Shown here piece after piece: positions 25,892 to 35,394 of a DNA stretch of 64,000 nucleotides. Source of the stretch: Arthrobacter rhizosphaerae (GTDB lineage: Bacteria > Actinomycetota > Actinomycetes > Actinomycetales > Micrococcaceae); assembly GCF_023062595.1 (NCBI RefSeq), contig NZ_JALLAN010000022.1, positions 1 to 64,000 on the forward strand, written 5' to 3'. The translations under genes and the position numbers were made by a program. Position 1 is the stretch's first letter. Each line of letters opens with the position of its first letter. The notes below the pieces were generated by a model. It was not told where the DNA came from and did not search any database. It saw only the letters and a list, made by a program, of their open reading frames with translations.

Positions 25892-27091
25892 GTGCGCAAT
25901 TACACTACTGAAGCTGAGCCCACCGACCTGGTGGGGCCATGGCTGGAATCCCTCCTGCCGGAACTGATCGAATTCCGGCGCGACCTCCATGCGCACCCCG
26001 AACTGTCGTTCAAGGAGTTCCGCACCACTGACAAGCTCGTGGCACGGCTCGAAGCAGCAGGGCTCACACCCCGCAGGCTTGAGGGCACGGGGCTCACCGT
26101 GGATGTCGGCGACGGGCCCATTGCGACGGCCCTGCGCGGTGACATCGACGCATTGCCGATCATTGAGGAAACGGGCCTCCCGTTTGCCTCCAAGAACCAC
26201 GGCGTCACGCACGCCTGCGGCCATGACGTCCACACCACCACCATGCTCGGTATTGCTCTTGTGCTGCACCGGATGCACCTGGAGTCGCCGCTGCGTGGTT
26301 CTGTCCGCATCGTCTTCCAGCCCGCCGAGGAGACCATGCCGGGAGGTGCCCACTCATGCATCGAGCAGGGCGTGCTCGACGGCGTGCCCCGCATCCTTGC
26401 GCTTCATTGTGATCCCCGGATCGACGTCGGCAAGATCGGTACCCGGATCGGCGCCATCACGTCAGCTTCGGACACCATCAAGATCACCCTTAGTGGCAGG
26501 GGCGGGCACACTTCCCGCCCGCACCTCACCGAAGACCTCGTGTTTGCCCTCTCGCAGATCGCCGTCAACGTGCCTGCGGTCCTGTCCCGGCGCGTTGATG
26601 TGCGTAGCGGCGTTTCAGTTGTCTGGGGCCAGATTTCAGCAGGCTCCGCGCCCAATGCCATTCCGGCAAACGGCTTCATGGCGGGCACCATGCGCTGCCT
26701 GGATCGAGACGCGTGGAAGAGCGCCGGCGAACTCCTGGATGAGATCGTCCACGAGATTGCCGCTCCCTATGGGGTTGAGGTCCACCTCGAGCACACCCGT
26801 GGGGTCCCGCCAGTGGTCAACTCCGAACACGAAACGGCCCTGATCGAAGCCGCCGCCCGCGCTGAAATCGGCGAAGGCGCGGTTGTCCTCACCCCGCAGT
26901 CAATGGGTGGCGAGGACTTCGCCTGGTTCCTGGCCGAGCGCCCGGGCGCCATGATGCGGCTGGGGACCAAGACTCCCGGTGGCGAAGAATACGATCTCCA
27001 CCGCGGAGACTACATCCTGGACGAACGTGCCCTGGGCTACGGCATTCAGGTGCTCACGGCTGCAGCGCTCCGGACCATCCGCGACCTCTAG
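25892..27091 (+). CDS. M20 family amidohydrolase / metallopeptidase
   Basis: A 399-residue enzyme of the HipO/IAA-amino acid hydrolase group. Metal-binding residues are in THACGHDVHTTTMLG and FQPAEETMPGGAHSCIEQGVL. The small lid domain follows the HTSRPHLTED segment, and the last metal ligand lies near PQSMGGEDFAWFL. It should hydrolyse an N-acyl amino acid or related amide; the substrate is not evident. The GTG start has TAGAGT exactly six nt upstream (leaderless). It is a single gene between manC and ohrR. Confidence 0.88.
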   Translation: MRNYTTEAEPTDLVGPWLESLLPELIEFRRDLHAHPELSFKEFRTTDKLVARLEAAGLTPRRLEGTGLTVDVGDGPIATALRGDIDALPIIEETGLPFASKNHGVTHACGHDVHTTTMLGIALVLHRMHLESPLRGSVRIVFQPAEETMPGGAHSCIEQGVLDGVPRILALHCDPRIDVGKIGTRIGAITSASDTIKITLSGRGGHTSRPHLTEDLVFALSQIAVNVPAVLSRRVDVRSGVSVVWGQISAGSAPNAIPANGFMAGTMRCLDRDAWKSAGELLDEIVHEIAAPYGVEVHLEHTRGVPPVVNSEHETALIEAAARAEIGEGAVVLTPQSMGGEDFAWFLAERPGAMMRLGTKTPGGEEYDLHRGDYILDERALGYGIQVLTAAALRTIRDL

Positions 27092-27128
27092 TCACTTTCC
27101 TTAGGTGCTTCTGTGGGTGGTTCTTTGT

Positions 27129-27172
27129 GTAATTGAGTTGTGCACAATCTAATTGTGGGCTACCGTTACAGC
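27129..27172 (+). promoter_or_regulatory. ohrR promoter with OhrR-type palindromic operator
   Basis: A palindrome centred on TTGTGCACAA (27138-27147) is flanked by AATT on both sides (near 27131 and 27151). The -35 TTGTGC (27138-27143) and -10 TACCGT (27161-27166) are 17 nt apart, and the -10 is six nt from the ATG. The operator covers the -35, consistent with autorepression by OhrR. Confidence 0.65.
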
Positions 27173-27607
27173 ATGACCGATGCTCCCAGACTCAACCGCC
27201 AGCTGTGCTTCGCCCTTTACTCGGCATCGAAAGCGGCCACTGCGGTTTACCGGCCCATCCTGGAGGAGCTGGGGCTCACTTACCCGCAGTACCTCGTGAT
27301 GCTGGTGCTGTGGGAGAACGAGCCGCGGAGCGTCCGGGAACTGGGGGAGGAGCTCGGGCTGGATTCGGGAACACTTTCACCACTTCTGAAACGGCTCGAG
27401 TCGCTTGAGCTGGTGGAACGCCGCCGCTCGGCAGTGGACGAGCGCCGGATGGAGATTTCACTGACCGACGCCGGCAGGAGCCTGAGCGCCAAGGCCGCGG
27501 GGATTCCGCAGCACCTTGCGGACGCCGCCAGGCTTTCCGCTGCCGAGCTGGAACAGCTGCGCGCAACCCTGGACAAGCTGACCTCCGCCCTCCACGGTCA
27601 CCTCTGA
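27173..27607 (+). CDS. ohrR: MarR family organic-peroxide sensor repressor
   Basis: A 144-residue winged-helix regulator. Cys12 in LNRQLCFALYSAS occupies the position of the redox-sensing cysteine of OhrR proteins; oxidation of this thiol by organic hydroperoxides releases DNA. The recognition region is SVRELGEELGLDSGTLSPLLKRLE and the wing includes RRRSAVDERRMEI. It is followed 32 nt later by ohr. Start chosen at the ATG six nt after a -10 element; a TTG 11 codons upstream lies within the operator and is unlikely. Confidence 0.88.
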   Translation: MTDAPRLNRQLCFALYSASKAATAVYRPILEELGLTYPQYLVMLVLWENEPRSVRELGEELGLDSGTLSPLLKRLESLELVERRRSAVDERRMEISLTDAGRSLSAKAAGIPQHLADAARLSAAELEQLRATLDKLTSALHGHL

Positions 27608-27639
27608 GAATTAACCACCCACAACAGATCGGGTACCAC

Positions 27640-28071
27640 ATGAAGACTCTTTACACTGCAGAAGCGCTGGCTTCGGGCGAAGGCCGCGAAGGCAGCGCCC
27701 GCAGCAAGGACGGAAAGCTCGACGTTACTCTGGCCGCCCCCGTAGAGCTCGGAGGCGACGGCCAGGGGACCAACCCTGAGCAACTGTTCGCGGCCGGCTA
27801 CGCCGCATGCTTCCACTCGGCGCTGCGCACTGTTGGCCGTAAATACCGCGCAGACCTGACCGATTCGGCCGTCGCGGCAAGGATTCACATCGGCGCGCTG
27901 GAGGACGGCCCCGGCTATGGCCTGGCCGCCGAACTCGAAATCGCCCTTCCCGCCCTGGACCTCGCAACCGCGGAGGAGCTGGTGGCGAAAGCCCATCAGA
28001 TCTGCCCGTATTCCAACGCCACGCGCGGAAACATCAATGTAGACATCAAGATCCTGGAGGTGGCCGCATGA
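27640..28071 (+). CDS. ohr: Organic hydroperoxide resistance protein
   Basis: A 143-residue OsmC/Ohr-fold thiol peroxidase that reduces organic hydroperoxides. The two catalytic cysteines are C57 in GYAACFHSAL and C122 in HQICPYSNATRGN, the arrangement specific to Ohr rather than OsmC. The N-terminal MKTLYTAEALASGEGREG is typical. It forms a pair with ohrR just upstream and overlaps the next gene by four nt (ATGA), so the reductase downstream is probably induced with it. Confidence 0.93.
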   Translation: MKTLYTAEALASGEGREGSARSKDGKLDVTLAAPVELGGDGQGTNPEQLFAAGYAACFHSALRTVGRKYRADLTDSAVAARIHIGALEDGPGYGLAAELEIALPALDLATAEELVAKAHQICPYSNATRGNINVDIKILEVAA

Positions 28072-29099
28072 GCCACGAAACCGTGAACCAGGAAACCATC
28101 ACAACCACCCGTGTCATCGAGCTGGCATCCCGGCCCACAGGCCGTCCCGTGCCGGAGAACTTCCGTCTCGCAGAAGCCGCCATCCCGGAATTGGAAGACG
28201 GCCAGGTACTCGTACGGAACCTTTTCATCTCGGTGGATCCCTACATGCGTGGCCGGATGAATGACGTCAAGTCCTACTCTGCACCTTTTGGCGTAGGGGA
28301 AGCGCTCGACGGCGGCGCAATAGGTGAGGTCATCGCGTCCCGGTCCCCGGACCGGAAGGTGGGGGACGTCGTCGTGCATTCACTGGGCTGGCGTGAACAC
28401 TCTGTTGCTGATGCGGGCTCCACCACCGTTGCCAGCACGGATCTTGCGCCCGCCTCCGCCTTCCTTGGTGCCCTCGGCATGACCGGCTTAACGGCTTACG
28501 CCGGCCTGTTGAAGGTGGCGGAGTTCAAGGAGGGCGACGCCGTTTTCGTTTCCGGAGCAGCCGGGGCAGTGGGCTCCTTGGTTGGCCAGATAGCCAAAGC
28601 AATGGGCGCGTCCCGCGTCATCGGTTCTGCTGGCTCGCAGGAGAAAGTGGACAGACTGCTTGAACTTGGTTTCGACGCGGCTTTCAACTACCACGACGGC
28701 CCTGTGAAGGATCAGCTGAAGGAAGCGGCCGGCGAGGCGGGGATCGACGTGTACTTCGACAACGTGGGCGGCGAACACCTTGAGGCTGCATTGTCCGTGC
28801 TGAACGTCGGCGGGCGGGTGGCGATGTGCGGTGCGATTGCCCAGTACAACGCCACCGAGCCAACGCCCGCCCCGCACAACCTGATGCTGGCCATCGGGAA
28901 GCAGCTCACGTTGAGGGGATTCCTGGTAGGTGGCCAGCGGCAGCATGCAGCGGAATTTGCTTCCAGGATGTCCCGCTGGCTGGCCGATGGGACAATCCGG
29001 TATGACGAGACGGTCGTCGACGGCCTTGAGAACGCGCCGCAGGCATTTATGGACCTCCTCGATGGTGCAAACACAGGGAAAATGCTGGTTCGCATGTAG
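28068..29099 (+). CDS. NADP-dependent oxidoreductase, zinc-independent MDR family (CurA-like)
   Basis: A 343-residue medium-chain reductase. The family start is RPVPENFRLAEAAIPELEDGQVLVRN, then SVDPYMRGRM. The cofactor fold carries GAAGAVGSLVGQIAKAMGA, and YFDNVGGEHLEAAL is typical. Relatives reduce alpha,beta-unsaturated aldehydes and ketones such as lipid-peroxidation products. Its start overlaps the ohr stop, so a role in clearing peroxide-derived carbonyls is a reasonable inference. Confidence 0.88.
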   Translation: MSHETVNQETITTTRVIELASRPTGRPVPENFRLAEAAIPELEDGQVLVRNLFISVDPYMRGRMNDVKSYSAPFGVGEALDGGAIGEVIASRSPDRKVGDVVVHSLGWREHSVADAGSTTVASTDLAPASAFLGALGMTGLTAYAGLLKVAEFKEGDAVFVSGAAGAVGSLVGQIAKAMGASRVIGSAGSQEKVDRLLELGFDAAFNYHDGPVKDQLKEAAGEAGIDVYFDNVGGEHLEAALSVLNVGGRVAMCGAIAQYNATEPTPAPHNLMLAIGKQLTLRGFLVGGQRQHAAEFASRMSRWLADGTIRYDETVVDGLENAPQAFMDLLDGANTGKMLVRM

Positions 29100-29359
29100 G
29101 TGCCCCGGCCGGTTTCCAGAGCCTGCCGTCATGTGACTTGCACCCGTGCCTACCCGTAGGTAACAAGTTCTCAACAATATGCCGATATGGCTTCCAGCGT
29201 GCGCCAGGACGTGTTCCAGGACACTAAAGTTGCTTATATCAGTGCGCTACGGCGCAGTGCTGCGAACCCATCAGTGAAAACAGAATTTCAGTGTGGAGCA
29301 TTAGAAACGGACACTCATTGAACCGTCGTAGCGCCTATCTCTTTTTTCCTGGAGGAACA

Positions 29360-30466
29360 TTGAAGAACTCACTGCGTGCAACCGTCAAGCGCGGTTCCAT
29401 GGTTGGCGTCGCCACCGCAGGTGCGGCCGCTCTCCTGCTGACGGCTTGCGGGGCTCCCCCTGAGGCGGGGGGCCCGATTGCCACGGCCAGCGATTACGCC
29501 GGCTGCATCGTGTCAGACTCCGGTGGATTCGATGACCAGTCGTTCAACCAGTCCTCCTATGAGGGCTTGAAGAAGGCCCAAGCGGACCTCGGCATTAAGG
29601 TCAACCAGGTTGAATCGAAGACCAACAGTGACTTCGAGCCGAACCTTAACGCCATGGTCACGGCAGGCTGCGACCTCACCGTCACGGTCGGATTCCTCCT
29701 CGGCGATGCCACGAAGAAGATCGCCACCGCCAACCCGGACAGCCACTTCGCTATCGTCGACTTCGCACACGACCCCGCCATCAGCAACGTCAAGCCGATC
29801 CGCTATGACACTTCTCAGGCCGCCTTCATGGCCGGGTACCTTGCTGCCGCAACCACCAAGACTGGAACAGTTGCCACCTTCGGCGGTATCAAGATCCCCA
29901 CGGTCACCATCTTCATGGACGGCTACGCCGACGGCGTGAAGTACTACAACGAACAGAAGGGCAAGGACGTCAAGGTCCTTGGCTGGGACAAGGCTGCCCA
30001 GGACGGCAGCTTTACCGGTGACTTCGAAAAGCAGGACAAGGGCAAGCAGCTTACCCAGAACTTCCTGGATCAGGGTGCGGACATCGTCATGCCCGTTGCC
30101 GGTCCGGTCGGTAAGGGTTCTGCTGCTGCTCTGAAGGAAGCCAAGGCCGCAGGCAAGGACGTCAAACTCATCTGGGTTGACTCTGACGGCTTCCTCACGG
30201 CTCCTGAGTACAAGGACATCATGCTGACCTCCGTGATGAAGGAGATGGGCGACGCCGTCGAGAACGTGGTGAAGGAAGACAAGGACGGCAAGTTCTCCAA
30301 CACCCCGTACGTCGGTACCCTGGCTAACAACGGGGTCCTGCTTGCTCCCTTCCACGACCTGGAATCGGCCGTACCGGCTGAGCTCAAGACGGAGCTGGAA
30401 CAGATCAAGAAGGACATTGTGGACGGCAAGCTGAAGGTGGAGTCCGCCGCCAGCCCCAAGGTCTGA
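29360..30466 (+). CDS. BMP family nucleoside-binding lipoprotein of an ABC importer
   Basis: A 368-residue periplasmic-type binding lipoprotein. The lipobox is LLTAC with Cys30 as the lipidated residue. The PnrA/Bmp fold is shown by VSDSGGFDDQSFNQSSYEGL and later VTVGFLLGDATKKIA and IVDFAHDPAISNVKPI. Relatives bind purine or other nucleosides. TTG is chosen as start because GGAGG stands just upstream and it gives a normal signal peptide; upstream starts add residues with no role. The 260-nt region before it (29100-29359) holds no gene and probably contains the promoter. Confidence 0.9.
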   Translation: MKNSLRATVKRGSMVGVATAGAAALLLTACGAPPEAGGPIATASDYAGCIVSDSGGFDDQSFNQSSYEGLKKAQADLGIKVNQVESKTNSDFEPNLNAMVTAGCDLTVTVGFLLGDATKKIATANPDSHFAIVDFAHDPAISNVKPIRYDTSQAAFMAGYLAAATTKTGTVATFGGIKIPTVTIFMDGYADGVKYYNEQKGKDVKVLGWDKAAQDGSFTGDFEKQDKGKQLTQNFLDQGADIVMPVAGPVGKGSAAALKEAKAAGKDVKLIWVDSDGFLTAPEYKDIMLTSVMKEMGDAVENVVKEDKDGKFSNTPYVGTLANNGVLLAPFHDLESAVPAELKTELEQIKKDIVDGKLKVESAASPKV

Positions 30467-30493
30467 TCCCCAACGCCCTGATCCCAATGCAAG

Positions 30494-30539
30494 GCGCCGC
30501 CACCCGGACAGTTGTTACTGGACGGGCGGTGGCGCTTTT
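30494..30539 (+). terminator. Hairpin between the BMP lipoprotein gene and the ABC ATPase gene
   Basis: Arms GCGCCGCCACCCG (30494-30506) and CGGGCGGTGGCGC (30523-30535) pair with one wobble and one mismatch, followed by TTTTC. Partial read-through could give more binding protein than transporter, as is common for ABC importers. Confidence 0.65.
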
Positions 30540-30667
30540 CGTTGGCATTCTCCTTTTTCCGTTGTGCATGGCCTGGCTCTGCCCGCAGCGGCAGGTACTA
30601 GGCTGATGCTGCAGCCACATATCCCGTCCGGATAGATGCGCCGGACGCTTCGAGATTGGTCAGAGTT

Positions 30668-32269
30668 TTGAAACTTGAACTCAAGGGGATTACCAAACGC
30701 TTTGGCTCCCTGCTAGCCAACGATCACATTGATGTGGTTGTTGAACCCGGCCAGATTCACTGCCTGTTGGGCGAGAACGGCGCCGGCAAGTCCACCCTGA
30801 TGAACGTCCTCTACGGCTTGTACGAGCCCACCGACGGCGAAATCCTCATCGACGGCAAACCGGTCACCTTCCGCGGGCCGGGAGACGCCATGGCAGCCGG
30901 CATTGGCATGGTGCACCAGCATTTTATGCTGGTGCCTGTTTTCACAGTTGCCGAAAACGTCGCACTGGGCGCTGAAGCCACGAAAGCCGGCGGCTTCCTC
31001 AACCTGGACGATACCCGCCGGAAGATCAAGGAAATCTCTGACCGCTACGGGTTCGACGTCGATCCCGACGCCCTCGTGGAAGACCTCCCCGTGGGCGTCC
31101 AGCAGCGCGTCGAAATCATCAAGGCCCTGGTCCGCGACGCAAAGGTCCTCATCCTTGATGAGCCGACGGCGGTGCTCACGCCGCAGGACACCGACGAGCT
31201 CCTTGACATCATGCGCCAGCTGAAAAGCGGCGGAACTTCCATCGTCTTCATCTCGCATAAGCTCCGGGAGGTGAAGGCAGTCTCCGACACCATTACGGTG
31301 ATCCGGCGCGGCAAGGTGGTGGGCACCGCTGCTCCCGGAGCCTCAACCACTGAACTGGCCTCCATGATGGTGGGCCGCTCCGTGAGCCTGACACTTGATA
31401 AAGAACCTGCCCGTCCCCAGGAAACCACCTTCGAGGTCAAGGACCTCACCGTGATTGCCCCCAGCGGGCAGCACGTGGTGGACGGAATCAGCTTCGACAT
31501 CGCCAGGGGAGAAATCCTGGCGGTGGCCGGCGTCCAGGGAAACGGCCAAACGGAACTCACCGAGGCGATTCTTGGCCTGCAGGAACGGGTCCACGGATCC
31601 ATCCTGCTCGACGGCAAGGAACTCCTTGGCCGCAGCGTGAAGGAAGTGCTGCAGGCAGGCGTTGGATTCGTTCCCGAGGACCGGAAAGTGGACGGACTGA
31701 TCGGCACCTTCTCCATCGCCGAGAACCTGGTACTGGACCTCTACGATCAGTCTCCCTTCGCCAAGGGAATCGGCATGAGCCCTGCCAAAGTCCTGGAAAA
31801 CGCCACGTCCAGGATTGGTGAGTTTGATATCCGCACGCCATCCGGGTCGCTGGCCGCCGGCACTCTGTCCGGCGGCAACCAGCAGAAGGTGGTGATGGCG
31901 CGCGAACTGTCGCGTCCGCTCCGCCTTTTCATCGCATCCCAGCCAACCCGCGGCGTGGACGTAGGCTCCATTGAGTTCCTGCACCGGCGAATCGTCGCCG
32001 AACGTGACAACGGCACTCCGGTAATGATCGTGTCCACTGAACTGGATGAGGTCATGGAACTGGCGGATCGGATCGCAGTGCTCTACAAAGGCAAGCTGGT
32101 GGGGATTGTTCCAGCCGGCACCAGCAGGGACGTCCTTGGCCTCATGATGGCAGGTCTGTCTCCCGATGACGCAGCCCACGCCGACCGTGCCCACCATGAT
32201 GGATCACTGGATGATGGACCATCCCCTGAACCCTCCACCTCCCGCGCCGAAGGAGGCGATCATGACTGA
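30668..32269 (+). CDS. Nucleoside ABC importer, fused double ATP-binding protein
   Basis: A 533-residue protein with two ABC domains (about 1-240 and 250-505), as in RbsA/MglA-like and BMP-type nucleoside importers. The first domain has GENGAGKSTLMNVLYG and LILDEPTAVLTPQ. The second has a degenerate Walker A (GVQGNGQTELTEA) and signature TLSGGNQQKVVMARELS, as expected for this group. The likely TTG start begins MKLELKGITKRF; a TTG four codons earlier is possible, and neither has a strong ribosome binding site. The stop overlaps the next gene. Confidence 0.92.
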   Translation: MKLELKGITKRFGSLLANDHIDVVVEPGQIHCLLGENGAGKSTLMNVLYGLYEPTDGEILIDGKPVTFRGPGDAMAAGIGMVHQHFMLVPVFTVAENVALGAEATKAGGFLNLDDTRRKIKEISDRYGFDVDPDALVEDLPVGVQQRVEIIKALVRDAKVLILDEPTAVLTPQDTDELLDIMRQLKSGGTSIVFISHKLREVKAVSDTITVIRRGKVVGTAAPGASTTELASMMVGRSVSLTLDKEPARPQETTFEVKDLTVIAPSGQHVVDGISFDIARGEILAVAGVQGNGQTELTEAILGLQERVHGSILLDGKELLGRSVKEVLQAGVGFVPEDRKVDGLIGTFSIAENLVLDLYDQSPFAKGIGMSPAKVLENATSRIGEFDIRTPSGSLAAGTLSGGNQQKVVMARELSRPLRLFIASQPTRGVDVGSIEFLHRRIVAERDNGTPVMIVSTELDEVMELADRIAVLYKGKLVGIVPAGTSRDVLGLMMAGLSPDDAAHADRAHHDGSLDDGPSPEPSTSRAEGGDHD

Positions 32270-33674
32270 GAAACACAAACACGTGGCAGACAATCATTCG
32301 AAGAAAACAGCCAAATCATCAGGCACCGACGATTCCGGGAACGCCACCAACGCCGCCGATGCTCCTGCCCCGGCTGAAGATACTGCGGCTGCCGTATCGC
32401 TGGACACGGCCGGCGGTGCAATGGGCCCGTCAGCGGTGCCCGTTTCTGCCCAGAGTGGGACGCTGCCTGGCGGGCCGGACACCCTGCTCCGTAAGATTTT
32501 CACCGGCAGCGGCATGGTTTCCCTGCTGGCCGTTCTCCTGGCGTTGGTCCTGGGCGGTTTGCTCATCGCCAGTACTGACGAGCGGGTGGGAGCCACGGCC
32601 ACCTACCTTTTTGCGCGGCCCACTGATTTCCTCCTGGCGGTATGGAATGCGGCCACAGGTTCCTATGTGGCCTTGTTCCAAGGGTCAGTGTTCAACCCGC
32701 GGGGGAACACAGCTGCCGCCCAGTTCGCCCCGTTCATGGAGACCCTCACCATCGCAACGCCGCTGATCACGGCAGGCCTGGGTGTGGCGCTGGCTTTCCG
32801 TGCCGGCCTGTTCAACATAGGTGCGCAGGGCCAGATCATCATGGCAGGTATCCTCGCAGCCTGGGTCGGCTTTGCGCTTCACCTGCCGTTGGGGCTGCAT
32901 CTCCTGCTGGTCCTCGCGGCGGGCGTCATCGGCGGTGCCATCTGGGGCGGCCTGGTGGGTTACCTCAAAGCACGTACCGGTGCGCATGAGGTGATTCTGA
33001 CCATCATGTTCAACTACATCGCCCTCTACTTCCTGCGCTACCTGCTGAACACTCCCGCGTTCCAGCGTCCGGGGGAGACCAACCCTATTTCCCCGATCCT
33101 GGATCCCACCGCGGTTTACCCGCAGATACTCGGAACCCAGTACCGGCTCCACCTCGGATTCATCCTGGCCATCGCCGCCACGGTACTGGTGTGGTGGCTC
33201 CTCAACCGCTCCACGATTGGCTTCGAGTTCCGGGCCGTGGGCGCCAACCCCAAGGCCGCGCTGACGGCTGGAATCAACGTTCCGCGTGCCACCATCCTGG
33301 TGATGGCGCTCGCAGGGGCCTTGGCTGGCATGTCCGGCGTAGCCCAGGTGGCGGGAACCGAAAAGGTTCTCACGGACGGGGTCGCTGCCACCTACGGTTT
33401 TGACGCCATAACAGTGGCGCTGTTGGGACGTTCGACGCCGTGGGGGACGTTCGCCGCCGGCCTGCTGTTCGGCGCCTTCCGCGCCGGCGCCGTCCAGATG
33501 CAGATCCAGACCGGAACACCTATCGACATTGTCCTGGTGGTCCAGTCGCTCATCGTCCTCTTCATCGCAGCCCCGCCGCTTGTGCGGGCCCTCTTCGGGC
33601 TCAACCCGAGGCGGAAGAAAACGGCTACCGCCGGCAAGTCCACAGCGGCAGCCATCACCGGAGGTGCAGCATGA
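32262..33674 (+). CDS. Nucleoside ABC importer permease, first subunit
   Basis: A 470-residue membrane protein. The N-terminal 90 residues are hydrophilic and low-complexity. About ten membrane spans follow, with the family segments LAFRAGLFNIGAQGQIIMAG and VILTIMFNYIALYFLRYLLN. The ATG follows AAGGAGG by six nt and overlaps the ATPase stop. It pairs with the next permease to form the channel of the nucleoside importer. Confidence 0.9.
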   Translation: MTEKHKHVADNHSKKTAKSSGTDDSGNATNAADAPAPAEDTAAAVSLDTAGGAMGPSAVPVSAQSGTLPGGPDTLLRKIFTGSGMVSLLAVLLALVLGGLLIASTDERVGATATYLFARPTDFLLAVWNAATGSYVALFQGSVFNPRGNTAAAQFAPFMETLTIATPLITAGLGVALAFRAGLFNIGAQGQIIMAGILAAWVGFALHLPLGLHLLLVLAAGVIGGAIWGGLVGYLKARTGAHEVILTIMFNYIALYFLRYLLNTPAFQRPGETNPISPILDPTAVYPQILGTQYRLHLGFILAIAATVLVWWLLNRSTIGFEFRAVGANPKAALTAGINVPRATILVMALAGALAGMSGVAQVAGTEKVLTDGVAATYGFDAITVALLGRSTPWGTFAAGLLFGAFRAGAVQMQIQTGTPIDIVLVVQSLIVLFIAAPPLVRALFGLNPRRKKTATAGKSTAAAITGGAA

Positions 33675-34984
33675 GCACAACAACCACGGCACCCAGGCCC
33701 GGGACCCCTCAGCCGGGCTCTACCCGCATCCAAGGCTCATCAGCCAAGCCGGTTACCTGGAAAATACCTATCCTTCTGGCTGCACTTGGCCTTGTTGCCT
33801 TCGTCTTCTTCGGGCTCATGGGTCCCAACCAGACAGCAAAGTTCGGGATCTCCTCAGCGGGCGACTTCTTCCAGTTGCCAGTCATCGAAGTCCCGGCGTT
33901 CCTTGCGGGCATTGTGCTGTCCGTGGTCCTGCTCGGCCTGGCCGGCTATGCCGTGTATCTCAAGACGAAGAGCCAGCACGTTCCGCGCTGGCTGCCTATT
34001 GCGTTCATCGTCGTGTTTGTCGTGGCCTTCCTGATCTGGCTGGTGGGAGGTGCCCGCACCCCCAACATTTCCCTCGCCGGCCTTATCGCGGGGTCGGTGA
34101 CACTGGCCGTCCCCCTGGTCTTCGGCTCCCTGTCAGGCGTCTTATGCGAGCGGGTGGGTGTGGTGAACATCGCCATCGAGGGCCAGCTGCTCGGCGGAGC
34201 CTTCACCGCCGCCATCGTGGCAAGCATTACCAAGAACCCCTTTGTCGGACTTCTGGCTGCGGCCGTAGCCGGCGCCCTCGTCTCAGTGGTTCTCGCCCTG
34301 TTCAGCATCAAATACCTTGTCAACCAGATCATTGTGGGCGTGGTTCTCAACGTCCTGGTGTCCGGCCTGACCGGATTCATGTTCAGCACTGTGATGCAGG
34401 CAGACCCGGAGCAGTTCAATTCGCCGGACAGGCTGCCTATTGTGGACATCCCCGTACTTTCCAGCATTCCCCTGATCGGGCCGATCCTCTTCAGGCAATC
34501 CGTGGTGGGCTACCTCATGTACATTGCGGTGATCGTGGTGTGGATCGGGCTGTTCAAAACGAAGTGGGGCCTCCGGGTCCGTGCGGTGGGTGAACACCCC
34601 GAAGCGGCCGACACCTTGGGCATCAAGGTCAATGCCACCCGATTCTGGAATGTCACCCTGGGCGGTGCGGTTGCAGGCATCGGAGGCTCATTCTTCACGT
34701 TGGTGGCCATCGACAGTTTCACCAAGGAGATCTCCGGCGGACGCGGCTTCATCGCCCTGGCAGCCCTGATCTTCGGACGCTGGAACCCCATCGGCGCCTT
34801 CTTCGCAGCATTGCTGTTCGGTTTTGCGGATAACCTGCAAAGCATCGTGACCATCATCGGTACGCCCGTGCCGAGCCAGTTCATGGCAATGCTGCCGTAC
34901 CTCGTGACAGTGCTGGCGGTGGCCGGGCTCGTGGGCCGCTCGCGGCCACCGGCTGCGAGCGGCATTCCGTACGTCAAGGGTTGA
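33671..34984 (+). CDS. Nucleoside ABC importer permease, second subunit
   Basis: A 437-residue permease with about nine to ten spans. The signature segments are GVLCERVGVVNIAIEGQLLGGA, IIVGVVLNVLVSGLTGF and GRGFIALAALIFGRWNPIGAF. The ATG overlaps the previous stop (ATGA) after GGAGG. The frame is open further upstream only as a shadow of the first permease. Its stop lies immediately before cdd, tying uptake to nucleoside breakdown. Confidence 0.92.
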   Translation: MSTTTTAPRPGTPQPGSTRIQGSSAKPVTWKIPILLAALGLVAFVFFGLMGPNQTAKFGISSAGDFFQLPVIEVPAFLAGIVLSVVLLGLAGYAVYLKTKSQHVPRWLPIAFIVVFVVAFLIWLVGGARTPNISLAGLIAGSVTLAVPLVFGSLSGVLCERVGVVNIAIEGQLLGGAFTAAIVASITKNPFVGLLAAAVAGALVSVVLALFSIKYLVNQIIVGVVLNVLVSGLTGFMFSTVMQADPEQFNSPDRLPIVDIPVLSSIPLIGPILFRQSVVGYLMYIAVIVVWIGLFKTKWGLRVRAVGEHPEAADTLGIKVNATRFWNVTLGGAVAGIGGSFFTLVAIDSFTKEISGGRGFIALAALIFGRWNPIGAFFAALLFGFADNLQSIVTIIGTPVPSQFMAMLPYLVTVLAVAGLVGRSRPPAASGIPYVKG

Positions 34985-34989
34985 CGGAG

Positions 34990-35394
34990 ATGACCATCAC
35001 AGAAGTCGACTGGCAGGCTTTGGAGGCTGCCGCCGTCGCCGCCATGAACAACGCTTACGCCCCCTACTCAAAGTTCCAGGTGGGGGCCGCGGCGCTCACT
35101 GCGGACGGCCGGATCGTCAGCGGCTGCAATGTGGAAAACGCCAGTTACGGTCTGAGCCTGTGCGCGGAATGTTCGTTGGTGGGCAACCTGCACATGACCG
35201 GAGGCGGACTGCTGCGTGCGTTCTATTGCGTGGACGGTGGTGGCCAAGTGCTCATGCCGTGCGGACGATGCCGCCAGCTGCTCTATGAGTTCCGCGCACC
35301 TGACATGGAACTTATGACCACCCAGGGAATCAAGACAATGGACCAGGTGCTTCCCGATGCATTTGGCCCCCAACACTTGGAGGAAACCCGGTGA
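34990..35394 (+). CDS. cdd: Cytidine deaminase
   Basis: A 134-residue zinc enzyme that deaminates cytidine and deoxycytidine. The active-site motif is CAEC in SLCAECSLV with its catalytic Glu, and the other zinc cysteines are in MPCGRCRQLL. AYAPYSKFQVGAAAL and GCNVENASYG are the standard substrate contacts. A TTG at 34981 overlapping the permease stop is an alternative start. The stop overlaps deoA as GTGA, so these genes are translationally coupled. Confidence 0.93.
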   Translation: MTITEVDWQALEAAAVAAMNNAYAPYSKFQVGAAALTADGRIVSGCNVENASYGLSLCAECSLVGNLHMTGGGLLRAFYCVDGGGQVLMPCGRCRQLLYEFRAPDMELMTTQGIKTMDQVLPDAFGPQHLEETR

